From assembly GCF_947499065.1 (NCBI RefSeq), contig NZ_CANMMT010000005.1:186001-250000 (forward strand): DNA of 64,000 nt. The letters run 5' to 3'. This document shows, piece after piece, positions 50,252 to 58,927 of the stretch; positions within the stretch are counted from its first letter, which is position 1, and every line of letters begins with the position of its first letter. The position numbers were made by a program, and so were the translations under genes. The notes beneath the pieces were generated by a model that did not search any database, was not told the DNA's origin, and saw nothing but the letters and a program-made list of their open reading frames with translations. Origin of the DNA: an uncultured Tenacibaculum sp. GTDB lineage: Bacteria > Bacteroidota > Bacteroidia > Flavobacteriales > Flavobacteriaceae.

Positions 50252-51403
50252 ATGAATGAATTTCAACAATTAAGTGATACACTAAATCAAAGTGTTTTAG
50301 AATCTAATTTTGTAAAGCTTACCTTAAGTAAGCCTATTAGAAAAAGTGATGGATTGCCAAATGTATATGTTAGATTAATAAAAATAAAAGGAACAGAAAT
50401 GTTCCAATTTACTTATCATTATACAACTAATGATAAAGTAAAAAACTATACATTAATAGAGGCAATATCAGAATTAGAAATCTTATTAATGGATAATTTT
50501 AGAGCAGCTACGCTTTTTACATTGTCTAATGATTTGTTGGTGTTTATATCAAAAAAGAAGAAGGTGTCTTATAAATTAAATGCACCAAGTTTTAAAAATA
50601 AGTTACCTGAAACACACGATAAACCTAAAGAACGATTAGCTGAAGCTGGAAGTTATTTGCAGTATTTAGGTATTACAGATAAGTCAGGTAAGGTTATTCA
50701 TAAAATGGCAGATAAATACCGACAAATAAATAAGTATCTAGAAATTATAGAAGGATTACTAAAATCAACAAAACTTCCAAAGAAAATCAATATTGTTGAT
50801 ATGGGATCTGGAAAAGGATATTTGACTTTTGCTTTGTATGATTATTTAGTAAATCAAAAAAAGTATAATGCTACAGTAACTGGTATTGAGTTAAGAAAGG
50901 AATTAGTTACCTATTGTAATGATGTTGCTAAGAAGTCTGAGTTTAAAAATTTATCGTTTGTAGCACAGCCAATTCAAGAATACGATAATAATAAGATAGA
51001 TATTTTGATAGCATTACATGCATGTGATACAGCAACTGACGATGCTATTTATAAAGGATTATCTTCTAAAGCAGAATTAATTATATGTGCTCCATGTTGT
51101 CATAAACAAATCCGTCAGCAAGTAAAAGGAAAAGAGCAAGAAAGTCCATTATTAAAGTATGGTATTTTTAAAGAGCGTCAGTTTGAAATGGTAACAGATA
51201 CTATAAGAGCACTTATTTTAGAAAAGAATAATTACAATACTAAAGTATTTGAATTTATAAGTAATGAGCATACTCGTAAGAATGTAATGCTAGTTGGTAC
51301 TAAATCTTCTAAAAAGAATGATGTTTCAAAAATTGAAGACAAAATCTCAAGTTTAAAAAATGCCTATTCAATAGAGAATCATTATTTAGAAACACTTATG
51401 TAA
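50252..51403 (+). CDS. Class I SAM-dependent methyltransferase, substrate unknown
   Basis: A 383-residue protein. The N-terminal 130 residues are strand-rich without a motif I recognise; the C-terminal two thirds is a Rossmann-fold methyltransferase with motif I VDMGSGKGYLTFAL near residue 190 and ALHACDTATDDAI as the later acidic/loop region. The cysteine pair and basic stretch ICAPCCHKQIRQQ is characteristic of GSTCD-like methyltransferases, a group often linked to tRNA or RNA, which I treat as a hint only. Single-gene unit ending in a 20-bp hairpin. Confidence 0.78.
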   Translation: MNEFQQLSDTLNQSVLESNFVKLTLSKPIRKSDGLPNVYVRLIKIKGTEMFQFTYHYTTNDKVKNYTLIEAISELEILLMDNFRAATLFTLSNDLLVFISKKKKVSYKLNAPSFKNKLPETHDKPKERLAEAGSYLQYLGITDKSGKVIHKMADKYRQINKYLEIIEGLLKSTKLPKKINIVDMGSGKGYLTFALYDYLVNQKKYNATVTGIELRKELVTYCNDVAKKSEFKNLSFVAQPIQEYDNNKIDILIALHACDTATDDAIYKGLSSKAELIICAPCCHKQIRQQVKGKEQESPLLKYGIFKERQFEMVTDTIRALILEKNNYNTKVFEFISNEHTRKNVMLVGTKSSKKNDVSKIEDKISSLKNAYSIENHYLETLM

Positions 51404-51415
51404 ATGTGTATATAA

Positions 51416-51456
51416 AAAACCCAAAAATCACCTTTAAAAGGTGATTTTTGGGTTTT
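51416..51456. terminator. Bidirectional terminator after the methyltransferase gene
   Basis: A perfect 20-bp stem, 51416-51435 with 51437-51456, one-base loop; core CAAAAATCACCTTT. Serves this gene and the converging helical protein. Confidence 0.92.
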
Positions 51457-51471
51457 ACAAGAATATTATAT

Positions 51472-52980
51472 CTAAGCTTTAACTTGATCAATTAATTCTA
51501 AAGTAACATCAAATACACTCTTTTTATACATTTTACTTTTCAGCCAAGCATAAAAACTCATTACAAAAAGATCTTCATGTTTAGCGCCTATGAAGTCAAA
51601 AGAGTTTTCAACTTTGTTAAAGAAATCAGTAGAAGTAGCTGACTCTGGATTTTTATAAATCTTTTCAACCAAACTTAGGTAATTAATAACACGAAGTTGT
51701 CCAATATCTTTTAAATAATCGTAGTATTTTCTTTTAAAACTTAATAATCTGGATTCAAATAAGTCAATATTATTTAATTCTAAATGAAGTAAAATTTCAA
51801 TAAGATTTTTTTTAATTGTCCATTCCATACTGTTTTTTTCAATGTACCAATTGTCGGAATGATAAAATTTAGAAAATAATTGTAGCGCTTTTTGTAGTTG
51901 ATTATTTTGAAAGTAAAACATAATTAGACTTAAGTGGATATCTAACATAGTTTTTATATCAGTATTTTTTTTATCAATTAGGTTTTCTAAAATATGTATA
52001 GCTTCTGCTTGTTTGTTGGTATAGTTTTTATTTAAGGCAAATAATAGCGAATAATTGTACTTAAAATAGTTGTAGTACTTTTTTTTACCTTGAAGCATAT
52101 ACTCATGCATTATATTGAGATAATACATAGATTTGTCAAAGTTTTTATTCCTAAACAAGGTATTAGAAATTAAATATAGTACTCTAATATGATAGTAGAG
52201 TTGTTTTTCATTTTCCTTTTTCTTTTTTAGAGTTTCGTAAGTATCAATAAGAAAAGCTTCAACAGTGATAAAATCTTTACTTACAAAGGCTGAAATACTC
52301 GCAATGGTTATTAACTGATACAAAGATTTAAAAGACATACTATTGTTGATGCTAATATTATGTTCTTTGAAAATAGTATTGGTAATTTCTTGGAAACTTA
52401 AATGACTACCACCTTCGTAGTTCATTGTTTTTAGAGTTTGTCTAATTTTAGCATATACAATGTTAAGCTCTTCTTCAAGAAAATGATTCTTTTGGTTTTC
52501 TTTAAAGTCACTAACAATAGCATCTATGTTAGTGTTAGGAATTGTATATGCATATTGAATTTTAGTATGATATATTTCGCTAAGTATTGTAAAGAGTTGA
52601 TATTCTTTAGCAATACTTTCAGCTTTATCTAAAATTTTATAAGCCGTTTTATAGTTTTTGTTTATTAAAAAGTCTCTAGCAGCAAGAATGTATTTTACAA
52701 TTTGAATATCAATAGAGTTTTCGCCTTGTAATTTATTATTGGCTATAAAATCAATTAGAGAGTCTATTAAACGTTGTTTTAGAGTATAATAAGCATCTCT
52801 TTTTTGACTTTTATATAAGTCATTACAAATAATAGAAATCGATGTTTCTCCCTTGGTTATAAGTTTAAATAGTTGAATGTTTTTTGCGTCTTTTCGTTTA
52901 TTCTTTTTCTCTAAGTAAAGTATAAACTTATGTTGTTCATCAGAAGATAAGGTAGAAATTATAGATTTTAAATCTATCAT
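51472..52980 (-). CDS. Helical-repeat (TPR-like) cytoplasmic protein, function unknown
   Basis: A 502-residue protein without signal peptide or membrane span. It begins MIDLKSIISTLSSDEQHKFI, with a region (about 20-100) rich in Lys and suggestive of a small DNA- or RNA-binding helical domain (DAYYTLKQRLIDSLIDFI). Most of the remainder is paired helices typical of tetratricopeptide-like solenoids (NYKTAYKILDKAESIAKEY; NFDKSMYYLNIMHEYML; NQLQKALQLFSKFY). Homologues are known only as hypothetical proteins, as far as I can tell. It diverges from the YiaA-like gene; a 14-bp direct repeat lies between. Confidence 0.6.
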   Translation of the reverse strand: MIDLKSIISTLSSDEQHKFILYLEKKNKRKDAKNIQLFKLITKGETSISIICNDLYKSQKRDAYYTLKQRLIDSLIDFIANNKLQGENSIDIQIVKYILAARDFLINKNYKTAYKILDKAESIAKEYQLFTILSEIYHTKIQYAYTIPNTNIDAIVSDFKENQKNHFLEEELNIVYAKIRQTLKTMNYEGGSHLSFQEITNTIFKEHNISINNSMSFKSLYQLITIASISAFVSKDFITVEAFLIDTYETLKKKKENEKQLYYHIRVLYLISNTLFRNKNFDKSMYYLNIMHEYMLQGKKKYYNYFKYNYSLLFALNKNYTNKQAEAIHILENLIDKKNTDIKTMLDIHLSLIMFYFQNNQLQKALQLFSKFYHSDNWYIEKNSMEWTIKKNLIEILLHLELNNIDLFESRLLSFKRKYYDYLKDIGQLRVINYLSLVEKIYKNPESATSTDFFNKVENSFDFIGAKHEDLFVMSFYAWLKSKMYKKSVFDVTLELIDQVKA

Positions 52981-53059
52981 TATATCGTTGGTTATTTATT
53001 TTGAAAATATAGTAAATATAGTTAATTATTGTTTTTTGTATTAAATTATATCGTTGGTT
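52980..53059. repeat. 14-bp direct repeats between divergent genes
   Basis: TTATATCGTTGGTT occurs at 52980-52993 and 53046-53059, without mismatch and 66 bases apart (about six helical turns). The first copy touches the start codon of the minus-strand gene. They could be paired operator sites controlling the divergent genes. Confidence 0.5.
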
Positions 53060-53120
53060 TTTTGAATATTTTGTTTTTAAAAACATTAATAGTCACTGCA
53101 TTTTTGTCCTGTAATTAAAA

Positions 53121-53618
53121 ATGAAAATTATGAATAACCAAATAGAAACTTTTGAACATAATAAAGAGGTTAAAAAGAAAAAGAAGAAAACAGTTAAAGT
53201 TTTTGATCAAAAACCAACATCGGCATTTATAGGTGCTTCATGGGGAGTGTTAATAATAGGAATTTCAGCATATTGTATTGGACTATGGAATGCGGAGATG
53301 GAATTGAATGAAAAAGGGTATTATTTTACAGTATTGCTTTTTGCGTTATTCTCAGTTATCTCTATACAGAAAACAATTAGAGATAAATTAGAAGGAATAC
53401 AAGTAACAGAGATTTATTACGGAATGAGTTGGTTTACCACTATAACATCTATTGTTCTGTTAGTAGTTGGACTTTGGAATGCAGATTTATTATTGAGTGA
53501 AAAAGGGTTTTATGGTATGTCTTTTACATTAAGTCTCTTCGCAGCCATATCAGTACAAAAAAACACAAGGGATATTGCTTATATAAAGGAAAGTGAAAAT
53601 GAAGAAGGGAGTCATTAA
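53121..53618 (+). CDS. YiaA/YiaB-like inner-membrane protein
   Basis: A 165-residue protein with a lysine-rich N-terminus and two copies of a two-helix membrane unit: [27 protein letters not shown] with [22 protein letters not shown], then [20 protein letters not shown] with [22 protein letters not shown]. The repeated LWNA...E KGxY and the IQK/VQK..RD ending are the marks of the YiaAB two-helix family. Four spans in total. Function unknown. The start may be the ATG at 53130 instead. Confidence 0.8.
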   Translation: MKIMNNQIETFEHNKEVKKKKKKTVKVFDQKPTSAFIGASWGVLIIGISAYCIGLWNAEMELNEKGYYFTVLLFALFSVISIQKTIRDKLEGIQVTEIYYGMSWFTTITSIVLLVVGLWNADLLLSEKGFYGMSFTLSLFAAISVQKNTRDIAYIKESENEEGSH

Positions 53619-53624
53619 TTAAGA

Positions 53625-53658
53625 AAACTCGTATGTATAGTAATATGCATGCGAGTTT
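53625..53658 (+). terminator. Probable terminator hairpin after the YiaA-like gene
   Basis: AAACTCGTATG (53625-53635) pairs with CATGCGAGTTT (53648-53658) with one T-G wobble. The T-run after it is weak, so it may be an mRNA-end or processing hairpin. Confidence 0.5.
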
Positions 53659-53706
53659 AATGTTTATTGTAGTTAATAGTTAATAGAAAAAATGAAATTC
53701 TTTTTG

Positions 53707-53739
53707 TTTGAATAAATTGAAAGTATAATTGTACTTTTA
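53707..53739 (+). promoter_or_regulatory. Probable promoter of the DMT transporter gene
   Basis: TTTG (53707-53710), 21 bases, TACTTTTA (53732-53739, last base off consensus). Confidence 0.5.
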
Positions 53740-53759
53740 TCTCTAGAAGGCAAGCAAAT

Positions 53760-54683
53760 ATGAAAACATCAAAATTATTAATAATTGGAGCGTTTTTTTC
53801 TATATACATTATATGGGGATCTACCTATTTATTTAATAAAATAGCAGTAACAGAAATTCCACCTTTATTTTTAGCAACCATACGTTTTTTAATGGCTGGT
53901 TTATTAATTATTTTGATAGCTAAGTTGATGAAGATACCTACAAAATTATCAAAAAATCAGTTTGTTAATTCATTAATAGCGGCCTTTTTATTCTTGGTAT
54001 ATGGTAACGGTGTTTTTGTATGGGCGTTAAAATATGTTGATAGTGGTTTTGCAGCGTTGTTAGCTTCAACTCAGCCTTTATTTGTATTATTCTTATTACG
54101 TTTGATTGATGGGAAAAGAATGCAAAAAAAATCAATGATTGGTGTTTTGTTAGGAATGATAGGGATGTATTTATTGGTAAGTCAGGAAGAAATTTCAACT
54201 TCAGAAGGAAGTGTTTTAGGAATTTTTATGATGCTAACTTGTGTGTTAAGTTGGAGTTATGGTAGTGTTTTTGTGTCTAAGGCCGATTTACCTAAAAATT
54301 ATTTAGTAAGTACAGGATATCAAATGTTATTTGCAGCTATTATGTTAGGTGCTGCAAGTTTAATTTTTAAAGAAACATGGATTTCTCCATTAGAATGGTC
54401 CTATAAAACTCAAATGTCAATGGTATTCTTAATTATTTTTGGAGGAATAGTTGCTTTTACTGCATTTAATTATTTGCTAAAAGTGGTTTCTCCAGAAAAA
54501 GTAGCAACTTCGGCTTATGTAAATCCAGTAATAGCTTTAGTGTTAGGTTGGAGTTTGTTAGATGAGGAATTAACTCGTCAATCGATAATAGCTTCTATAG
54601 TGTTGTTAACCGGTGTATATTTTATAACTTCAAGGAAAAGAATAACTAAAAATAAAGTTACCACCAAACCACAAAAAATTTAA
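53760..54683 (+). CDS. EamA-family (DMT superfamily) membrane transporter
   Basis: A 307-residue protein with about ten membrane spans arranged as two EamA repeats, beginning GAFFSIYIIWGSTYLFNKIA (the conserved WGS region after the first span) and repeated after about residue 150 (LTCVLSWSYGSVFVSKADL). The C-terminal YVNPVIALVLGWSLLDEELT is the usual end of the second repeat. Such proteins export amino acids or other metabolites, or drugs, as proton- or exchange-driven carriers; the substrate is unknown. Its 3' end overlaps the converging DUF1853 gene by 26 bases. Confidence 0.88.
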   Translation: MKTSKLLIIGAFFSIYIIWGSTYLFNKIAVTEIPPLFLATIRFLMAGLLIILIAKLMKIPTKLSKNQFVNSLIAAFLFLVYGNGVFVWALKYVDSGFAALLASTQPLFVLFLLRLIDGKRMQKKSMIGVLLGMIGMYLLVSQEEISTSEGSVLGIFMMLTCVLSWSYGSVFVSKADLPKNYLVSTGYQMLFAAIMLGAASLIFKETWISPLEWSYKTQMSMVFLIIFGGIVAFTAFNYLLKVVSPEKVATSAYVNPVIALVLGWSLLDEELTRQSIIASIVLLTGVYFITSRKRITKNKVTTKPQKI

Positions 54684-55476
54684 AAAGTTCACCGTTAGGT
54701 TTTTTAAGCCAGCATAAAGGAGCGTTTTCTTCGTTTAAATAGGTTTGAAGTTTAGAAGTGAAATCATTAAAATTTAGCCAGTTATTATTTGTGTTAGGTG
54801 TTACTAACCAATTATGTTTGTTTGGAATATAAAATTTTGAGTCTTTAAATTGTTCTAATTCATTAGGATGAATATAAAATCCAGCAATACATTCATTATT
54901 TATTACAGGGAATTCATCTTTATTATAACTTTTTAAATGAGTGAATAATTGAGCTTTGAAGTATACATGTTGTTCAATATCATTAACATTTAATTCTAAT
55001 TCTTGTAAATAAGTAGCACATTCTTTAGAATAGAGTAGGGGTAATTGCTTTTCTTTTAATTTAGTTAGTTTTTGATACAAACTATCTCTTCTATTGGGAC
55101 CAATCCAATGCTCAATTTCAGTATTTCCTACATTATAATCATATAAATAGAATTTATAAATAATTTCTAAATGAATTGGTTTACCTTTTTTTAATAAGAT
55201 ACAATCTAATTCTCCTACAGTACGCTTTTGATCTTGAATTTGTAAGTTTTCTGTAAGGATTTTTATGTTATGATTTTGTTGTAAATGAAAAGAAACAAAA
55301 CGTTCAACTAGTTTCCCTAAACGAAGTTTTTGAGTAATTTGAGAGTTGAAAGAAGTAGTTTTCTTATCGGTGTTTTCAAATTGAACGAAATCAAAAACAC
55401 CTTTTCCATACCATAGAAAAGGTGTTTCTAAAAATCCTTTATATTGTAATAATAAGTCTTTTGATTTTTTATCCAT
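54658..55476 (-). CDS. DUF1853 protein, PD-(D/E)xK nuclease-like
   Basis: A 272-residue protein matching the DUF1853 family. The ATG at 55476 is used; one extra codon (TTG) is open upstream. The core VGELDCILLKKGKPIHLEIIYKFYLY has the D, E and K of a PD-(D/E)xK fold in proper spacing, and WIGPNRRDSLYQK is also typical for the family. A nuclease role is implied by the fold only. It is the last gene of the long minus-strand stretch, seven to ten bases after the Skp gene. Confidence 0.8.
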   Translation of the reverse strand: MDKKSKDLLLQYKGFLETPFLWYGKGVFDFVQFENTDKKTTSFNSQITQKLRLGKLVERFVSFHLQQNHNIKILTENLQIQDQKRTVGELDCILLKKGKPIHLEIIYKFYLYDYNVGNTEIEHWIGPNRRDSLYQKLTKLKEKQLPLLYSKECATYLQELELNVNDIEQHVYFKAQLFTHLKSYNKDEFPVINNECIAGFYIHPNELEQFKDSKFYIPNKHNWLVTPNTNNNWLNFNDFTSKLQTYLNEENAPLCWLKKPNGELFKFFVVWW

Positions 55477-55485
55477 CAAAAGAGC

Positions 55486-55989
55486 CTATTCTTTAATTCC
55501 TAATTTTTCTAAAACTAACTTAGTTATATCATAACGCTCATCAATATATCCAAATTGGTTACCGTTGGTGGTTAAAATTTGAGTATATCCATTAGCTTTT
55601 GAAACTTCAGCTATAACTTCACTTAATTTTTTATATAATGGACGCATGCTATCATTTCTTTGGATTTGTAGTAGCTTAGCTCCGTTTTGTCTAAAATTAT
55701 TAATTTCTTGTTCTAAAGTAGCAATTTCTTGGGCTTTATTTTTTTTGTCTTCTTCTGATAAACTTTTTTGAGAAGTTTTAAAAGTTTCAACTTTGGTCTG
55801 AAATTCTTTTAATTTTATTTGAAAAGAAGAATCTAGTTTTTTACTATAATTTTCAACTCTGCGAATAACATTTTTCATTTGTGGCATTTTACTAATAATA
55901 TAATCACTATTAACAGTACCTACCTTAGTCTGTGCATATGATAATGTTGTAAATAATGTTATTGCAAAAAGTATAAATTTAAATTTCAT
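55486..55989 (-). CDS. Skp/OmpH family periplasmic chaperone
   Basis: A 167-residue exported protein (signal MKFKFILFAITLFTTLSYAQ), followed by TKVGTVNSDYIISKMPQMKN and a long charged coiled coil (SLSEEDKKNKAQEIATLEQE), the plan of Skp, which holds unfolded outer-membrane proteins. The C-terminal strand region NQFGYIDERYDIT is usual. It lies downstream of miaA without other envelope genes. Confidence 0.88.
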   Translation of the reverse strand: MKFKFILFAITLFTTLSYAQTKVGTVNSDYIISKMPQMKNVIRRVENYSKKLDSSFQIKLKEFQTKVETFKTSQKSLSEEDKKNKAQEIATLEQEINNFRQNGAKLLQIQRNDSMRPLYKKLSEVIAEVSKANGYTQILTTNGNQFGYIDERYDITKLVLEKLGIKE

Positions 55990-56049
55990 TGTTTTTAATT
56001 ATTTTTCACAAATATATAAAAGAGAATAAATTGAAAAACTTAAATGTAG

Positions 56050-56952
56050 TTAAATTTTATTTTCAATTTCTTGTATAATATGCTGTGTGTCATCTTGAAA
56101 GTCGAACCAAATAATATTTTTATCTTTTCTAAACCAAGTACCTTGTCTTTTCGCAAAACGACGTGTGTTTTTCTTAATTTCTTCTATGGCAAATTCTTTA
56201 GTGAAATTTCCATCAAAATATTCGAAAAGTTCTCTATATCCAACGGTTTGTAATGCGTTTAACTTTTTATGAGGATACAATTCTTTTGCTTCTTCCATTA
56301 AACCGTTGTTAATCATAATGTCAACTCTTTGATTAATACGGTTATACATGATTTCTCTATCAGCAGTTAATCCTATTTTGATTGATTGAAAATTACGTGG
56401 TGTTTTAGGTTTATTTTTAAAAGATGAATATGTATTATTTGTACCAATACAAATTTCTAAGGCTCTAATAAGTCTATGAGGATTATCTAAGGCAATAGAA
56501 TTATAGGTTTCTGTATCCAAACCTTTTAATTGATTTTGTAAAGATTCAATTCCTTTTTCTTCTAATTCTTTAGTAAGATTAACTCTAATATTTGGGTCTA
56601 CATCAGGAAAATAATCTAAACCTTTTAAAGCGGCATCAACATACAAGCCACTTCCACCTACCATAATTTGAATAGGATTTTTTTGAAATAACTCATCAAG
56701 TTTAGCTAGAGTATCTTTTTCAAATTGCCCAACAGAATAATCCTCAAAAATACTTCTGTTTTGAATAAAGTGATGTGTAGCTGAAGCTAATTCATCAGCA
56801 TCAGGAACTGCGGTTCCAATACTCATTTCTTTATAAAATTGACGAGAATCACATGAAATGATATCACAACCAAAATGTTGCGCTAGTTTTATACTTAATG
56901 CAGTTTTTCCAATAGCTGTTGCACCAACAATGGTAATTAAAGTGTTCTTCAT
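56050..56952 (-). CDS. miaA: tRNA dimethylallyltransferase
   Basis: Adds a dimethylallyl group to A37 of tRNAs reading U-starting codons. The P-loop is GATAIGKTALS (usually GPTxxGKT; Pro is Ala here), followed by ISCDSRQFYKEMSIGTA, GGSGLYVDAALKGLD and the C-terminal RRFAKRQGTWFRKD that binds tRNA. Its 300 residues are standard. The stop of the ion-channel gene is directly before its start (no spacer), so both are co-transcribed. Confidence 0.96.
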   Translation of the reverse strand: MKNTLITIVGATAIGKTALSIKLAQHFGCDIISCDSRQFYKEMSIGTAVPDADELASATHHFIQNRSIFEDYSVGQFEKDTLAKLDELFQKNPIQIMVGGSGLYVDAALKGLDYFPDVDPNIRVNLTKELEEKGIESLQNQLKGLDTETYNSIALDNPHRLIRALEICIGTNNTYSSFKNKPKTPRNFQSIKIGLTADREIMYNRINQRVDIMINNGLMEEAKELYPHKKLNALQTVGYRELFEYFDGNFTKEFAIEEIKKNTRRFAKRQGTWFRKDKNIIWFDFQDDTQHIIQEIENKI

Positions 56953-57771
56953 TTAGTCATGTAATTTACTTCCGCAATGATTGCAATAAGAGGCATCATC
57001 GTCATGCCCTTCATAAGAGCAACTAGGACAAGATTGTGTGTTTAAGTTTATATCGTTCACTTTAACCATTTCAGAACTTACTATCCCAGTAGGAACAGCA
57101 ATAATACCATAACCAAGAATCATAATAATACTAGCTATAAATTGGCCAAAAGGTGTGTGAGGAGCAATATCTCCATAGCCAACAGTTGTAAGTGTTACAA
57201 TGGCCCAATATACACTTCGAGGAATGCTTGTAAAACCATTATCTCCTCCTTCAATTAAATACATTACAGTGCCTAAAATGACACATAAAATTAAAACGAA
57301 AAATAAGAATACTGCTATTTTAGCTCTACTTGCTTTAAGTGCTTTCATAAAGTTATTAGATTCTCCTATGAAACGAGCAAGCTTTAAGATTCTAAAAACA
57401 CGTAGTAATCGTAATGCTCTCAAAGCAACTAAACTATGTGTGCCAGTAAAGAAAATAGCTAAGTATTTTGGTAATGTTGAAAGTAAATCAATAATACCAT
57501 AAAAACTAAAAATATACTTCTGAGGTTTATTTATAGAAACGATACGAACTATATATTCAACAGAAAAAAGAATTGTAATTAACCATTCAGAAAGGTTTAA
57601 AATTTCTCCATATTTCTCATTAATACTATTAACGCTTTCTAGCATAACTAATACAATACTAGCTATAATTGCAATTAATAATACGATGTCAAATAATTTC
57701 CCAGCAGGAGTATCCGCTTCATAAATTATTTCATGAAGTTTTTCTTTCCAATTTTTTGATTCGGTTTTCAA
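56953..57771 (-). CDS. Voltage-gated-type potassium channel with C-terminal zinc ribbon
   Basis: A 272-residue six-span channel. S1 IVLLIAIIASIVLVMLES, the S4 positive helix RALRLLRVFRILKLARF, the pore filter TLTTVGYGDIAPHTPFG and S6 IIMILGYGIIAVPTGIV are all visible. After S6 the tail ends CPSCSYEGHDDDASYCNHCGS, a four-cysteine zinc ribbon at the cytoplasmic side. The start is the TTG at 57771 (no nearby ATG), and KKLHEIIYEADTPAGKLFDI matches the family start. It abuts miaA. K+ selectivity is inferred from TVGYGD. Confidence 0.9.
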   Translation of the reverse strand: MKTESKNWKEKLHEIIYEADTPAGKLFDIVLLIAIIASIVLVMLESVNSINEKYGEILNLSEWLITILFSVEYIVRIVSINKPQKYIFSFYGIIDLLSTLPKYLAIFFTGTHSLVALRALRLLRVFRILKLARFIGESNNFMKALKASRAKIAVFLFFVLILCVILGTVMYLIEGGDNGFTSIPRSVYWAIVTLTTVGYGDIAPHTPFGQFIASIIMILGYGIIAVPTGIVSSEMVKVNDINLNTQSCPSCSYEGHDDDASYCNHCGSKLHD

Positions 57772-57797
57772 ATGAAAAAAGTTGATTTAAGACAATA

Positions 57798-58895
57798 TTA
57801 CAAATTATTTTCTACTTGTAGTCTTACTATTTTAGGTACTTTGTTTTTAAGTAAGTAGTTTTTAATTATGGTTTTAGCTAATTGTTTGTCCTCAATTGGA
57901 GTAACCATAGATTTTAAAACTGTTAATTGATTTTCTTGAAAAGCTAAATTGGTAAAAGTATACCCAACTACTTGATTGTTTTCTACTAAAATAACACCAT
58001 GTTCTTCAGGTATTCTTCCTTTATCAACAATTAAAAAGTTATCGTGATTGAAGTTTCTATCATTAACTTTTCTTCTACGAATAATATTAAATTTAGGTTT
58101 TAATTTAAGAAGCTCTGTATGGTATTTTAAACGAGTAAGAAGAATGTTTCCAGTTTCTTCATAACTTATTTCTACAACTCTCTTTTGTACTTTTTGAGCT
58201 TTAGGTGTTTCCTTTAAAAATAGTTTGTTTACTTCCTGTTTTATGTTTTTTCCTCGACCAATGTATATGATTTTGCCTTCTTCATTATGAGCGTAAAATA
58301 CTCCTTGCTTTTCTGGAAGTTTGTCTAGTATTTTTAAGAAGCGTTGCTTTTCGTGTCGGTTATCAGTATATTTTATGGATTGCTGAATAATTTCTTTATC
58401 AATATCTTTTTCTAGTAATAACTTGAAAAGTTGTACAGTAGCTAAAGCATCACCATTAGCTCTATGTCTATCAGACATTGGTATACCTACAAACCTACAA
58501 AGCTTACCTAAGCTATGAGATGGAGCTTCTGAAATTAATTTTTTGCTAAGAGAAACAGTACACAAGGTATTACGTTGGTAATTAAACCCTAATCGATCAA
58601 ATTCTGTACGTAAAATTCTATAATCAAAGCTGGCATTGTGTGCAATAATGATGCAGTCTTCAGTAATTTCAATAATTCGTTTTGCTACTTCATAAAATTT
58701 AGGAGCATTACGAAGCATTTTGTTGTTAATACCAGTTAGTTTAACAACAAACTCTTGAATTTCTCTTTCAGGATTTACTAAACTTATAAATTGATCTACA
58801 ATTTGATGTCCATCAAATTTGTGAATAGCAATTTCAGTAATGCCTTCTTCGTTAAATTTACCTCCTGTCGTTTCAATGTCTAAAATTGCGTACAA
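57798..58895 (-). CDS. DEDDh exonuclease fused to an inactive-looking GIY-YIG domain
   Basis: A 365-residue protein. Residues 1-165 are a DnaQ/PolC-type 3'-5' exonuclease with D6, E8 (LDIETTG), D91 (HNASFD), H144 and D149 (HRANGDA), all present. Residues about 193-275 resemble the UvrC/Cho GIY-YIG domain (GVFYAHNEEGKIIYIGRGKN), but the catalytic arginine is E221 and the catalytic glutamate aligns with Y258. The remaining 90 residues are unassigned. Start is the TTG at 58895 because the first strand MYAILDIETTG begins there. It probably acts in DNA repair, by exonuclease action. It lies 33 bases after yggS. Confidence 0.82.
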   Translation of the reverse strand: MYAILDIETTGGKFNEEGITEIAIHKFDGHQIVDQFISLVNPEREIQEFVVKLTGINNKMLRNAPKFYEVAKRIIEITEDCIIIAHNASFDYRILRTEFDRLGFNYQRNTLCTVSLSKKLISEAPSHSLGKLCRFVGIPMSDRHRANGDALATVQLFKLLLEKDIDKEIIQQSIKYTDNRHEKQRFLKILDKLPEKQGVFYAHNEEGKIIYIGRGKNIKQEVNKLFLKETPKAQKVQKRVVEISYEETGNILLTRLKYHTELLKLKPKFNIIRRRKVNDRNFNHDNFLIVDKGRIPEEHGVILVENNQVVGYTFTNLAFQENQLTVLKSMVTPIEDKQLAKTIIKNYLLKNKVPKIVRLQVENNL

Positions 58896-58927
58896 TTCTT
58901 TTTCTCTTTTAGCTAGTTAATGTAAAT

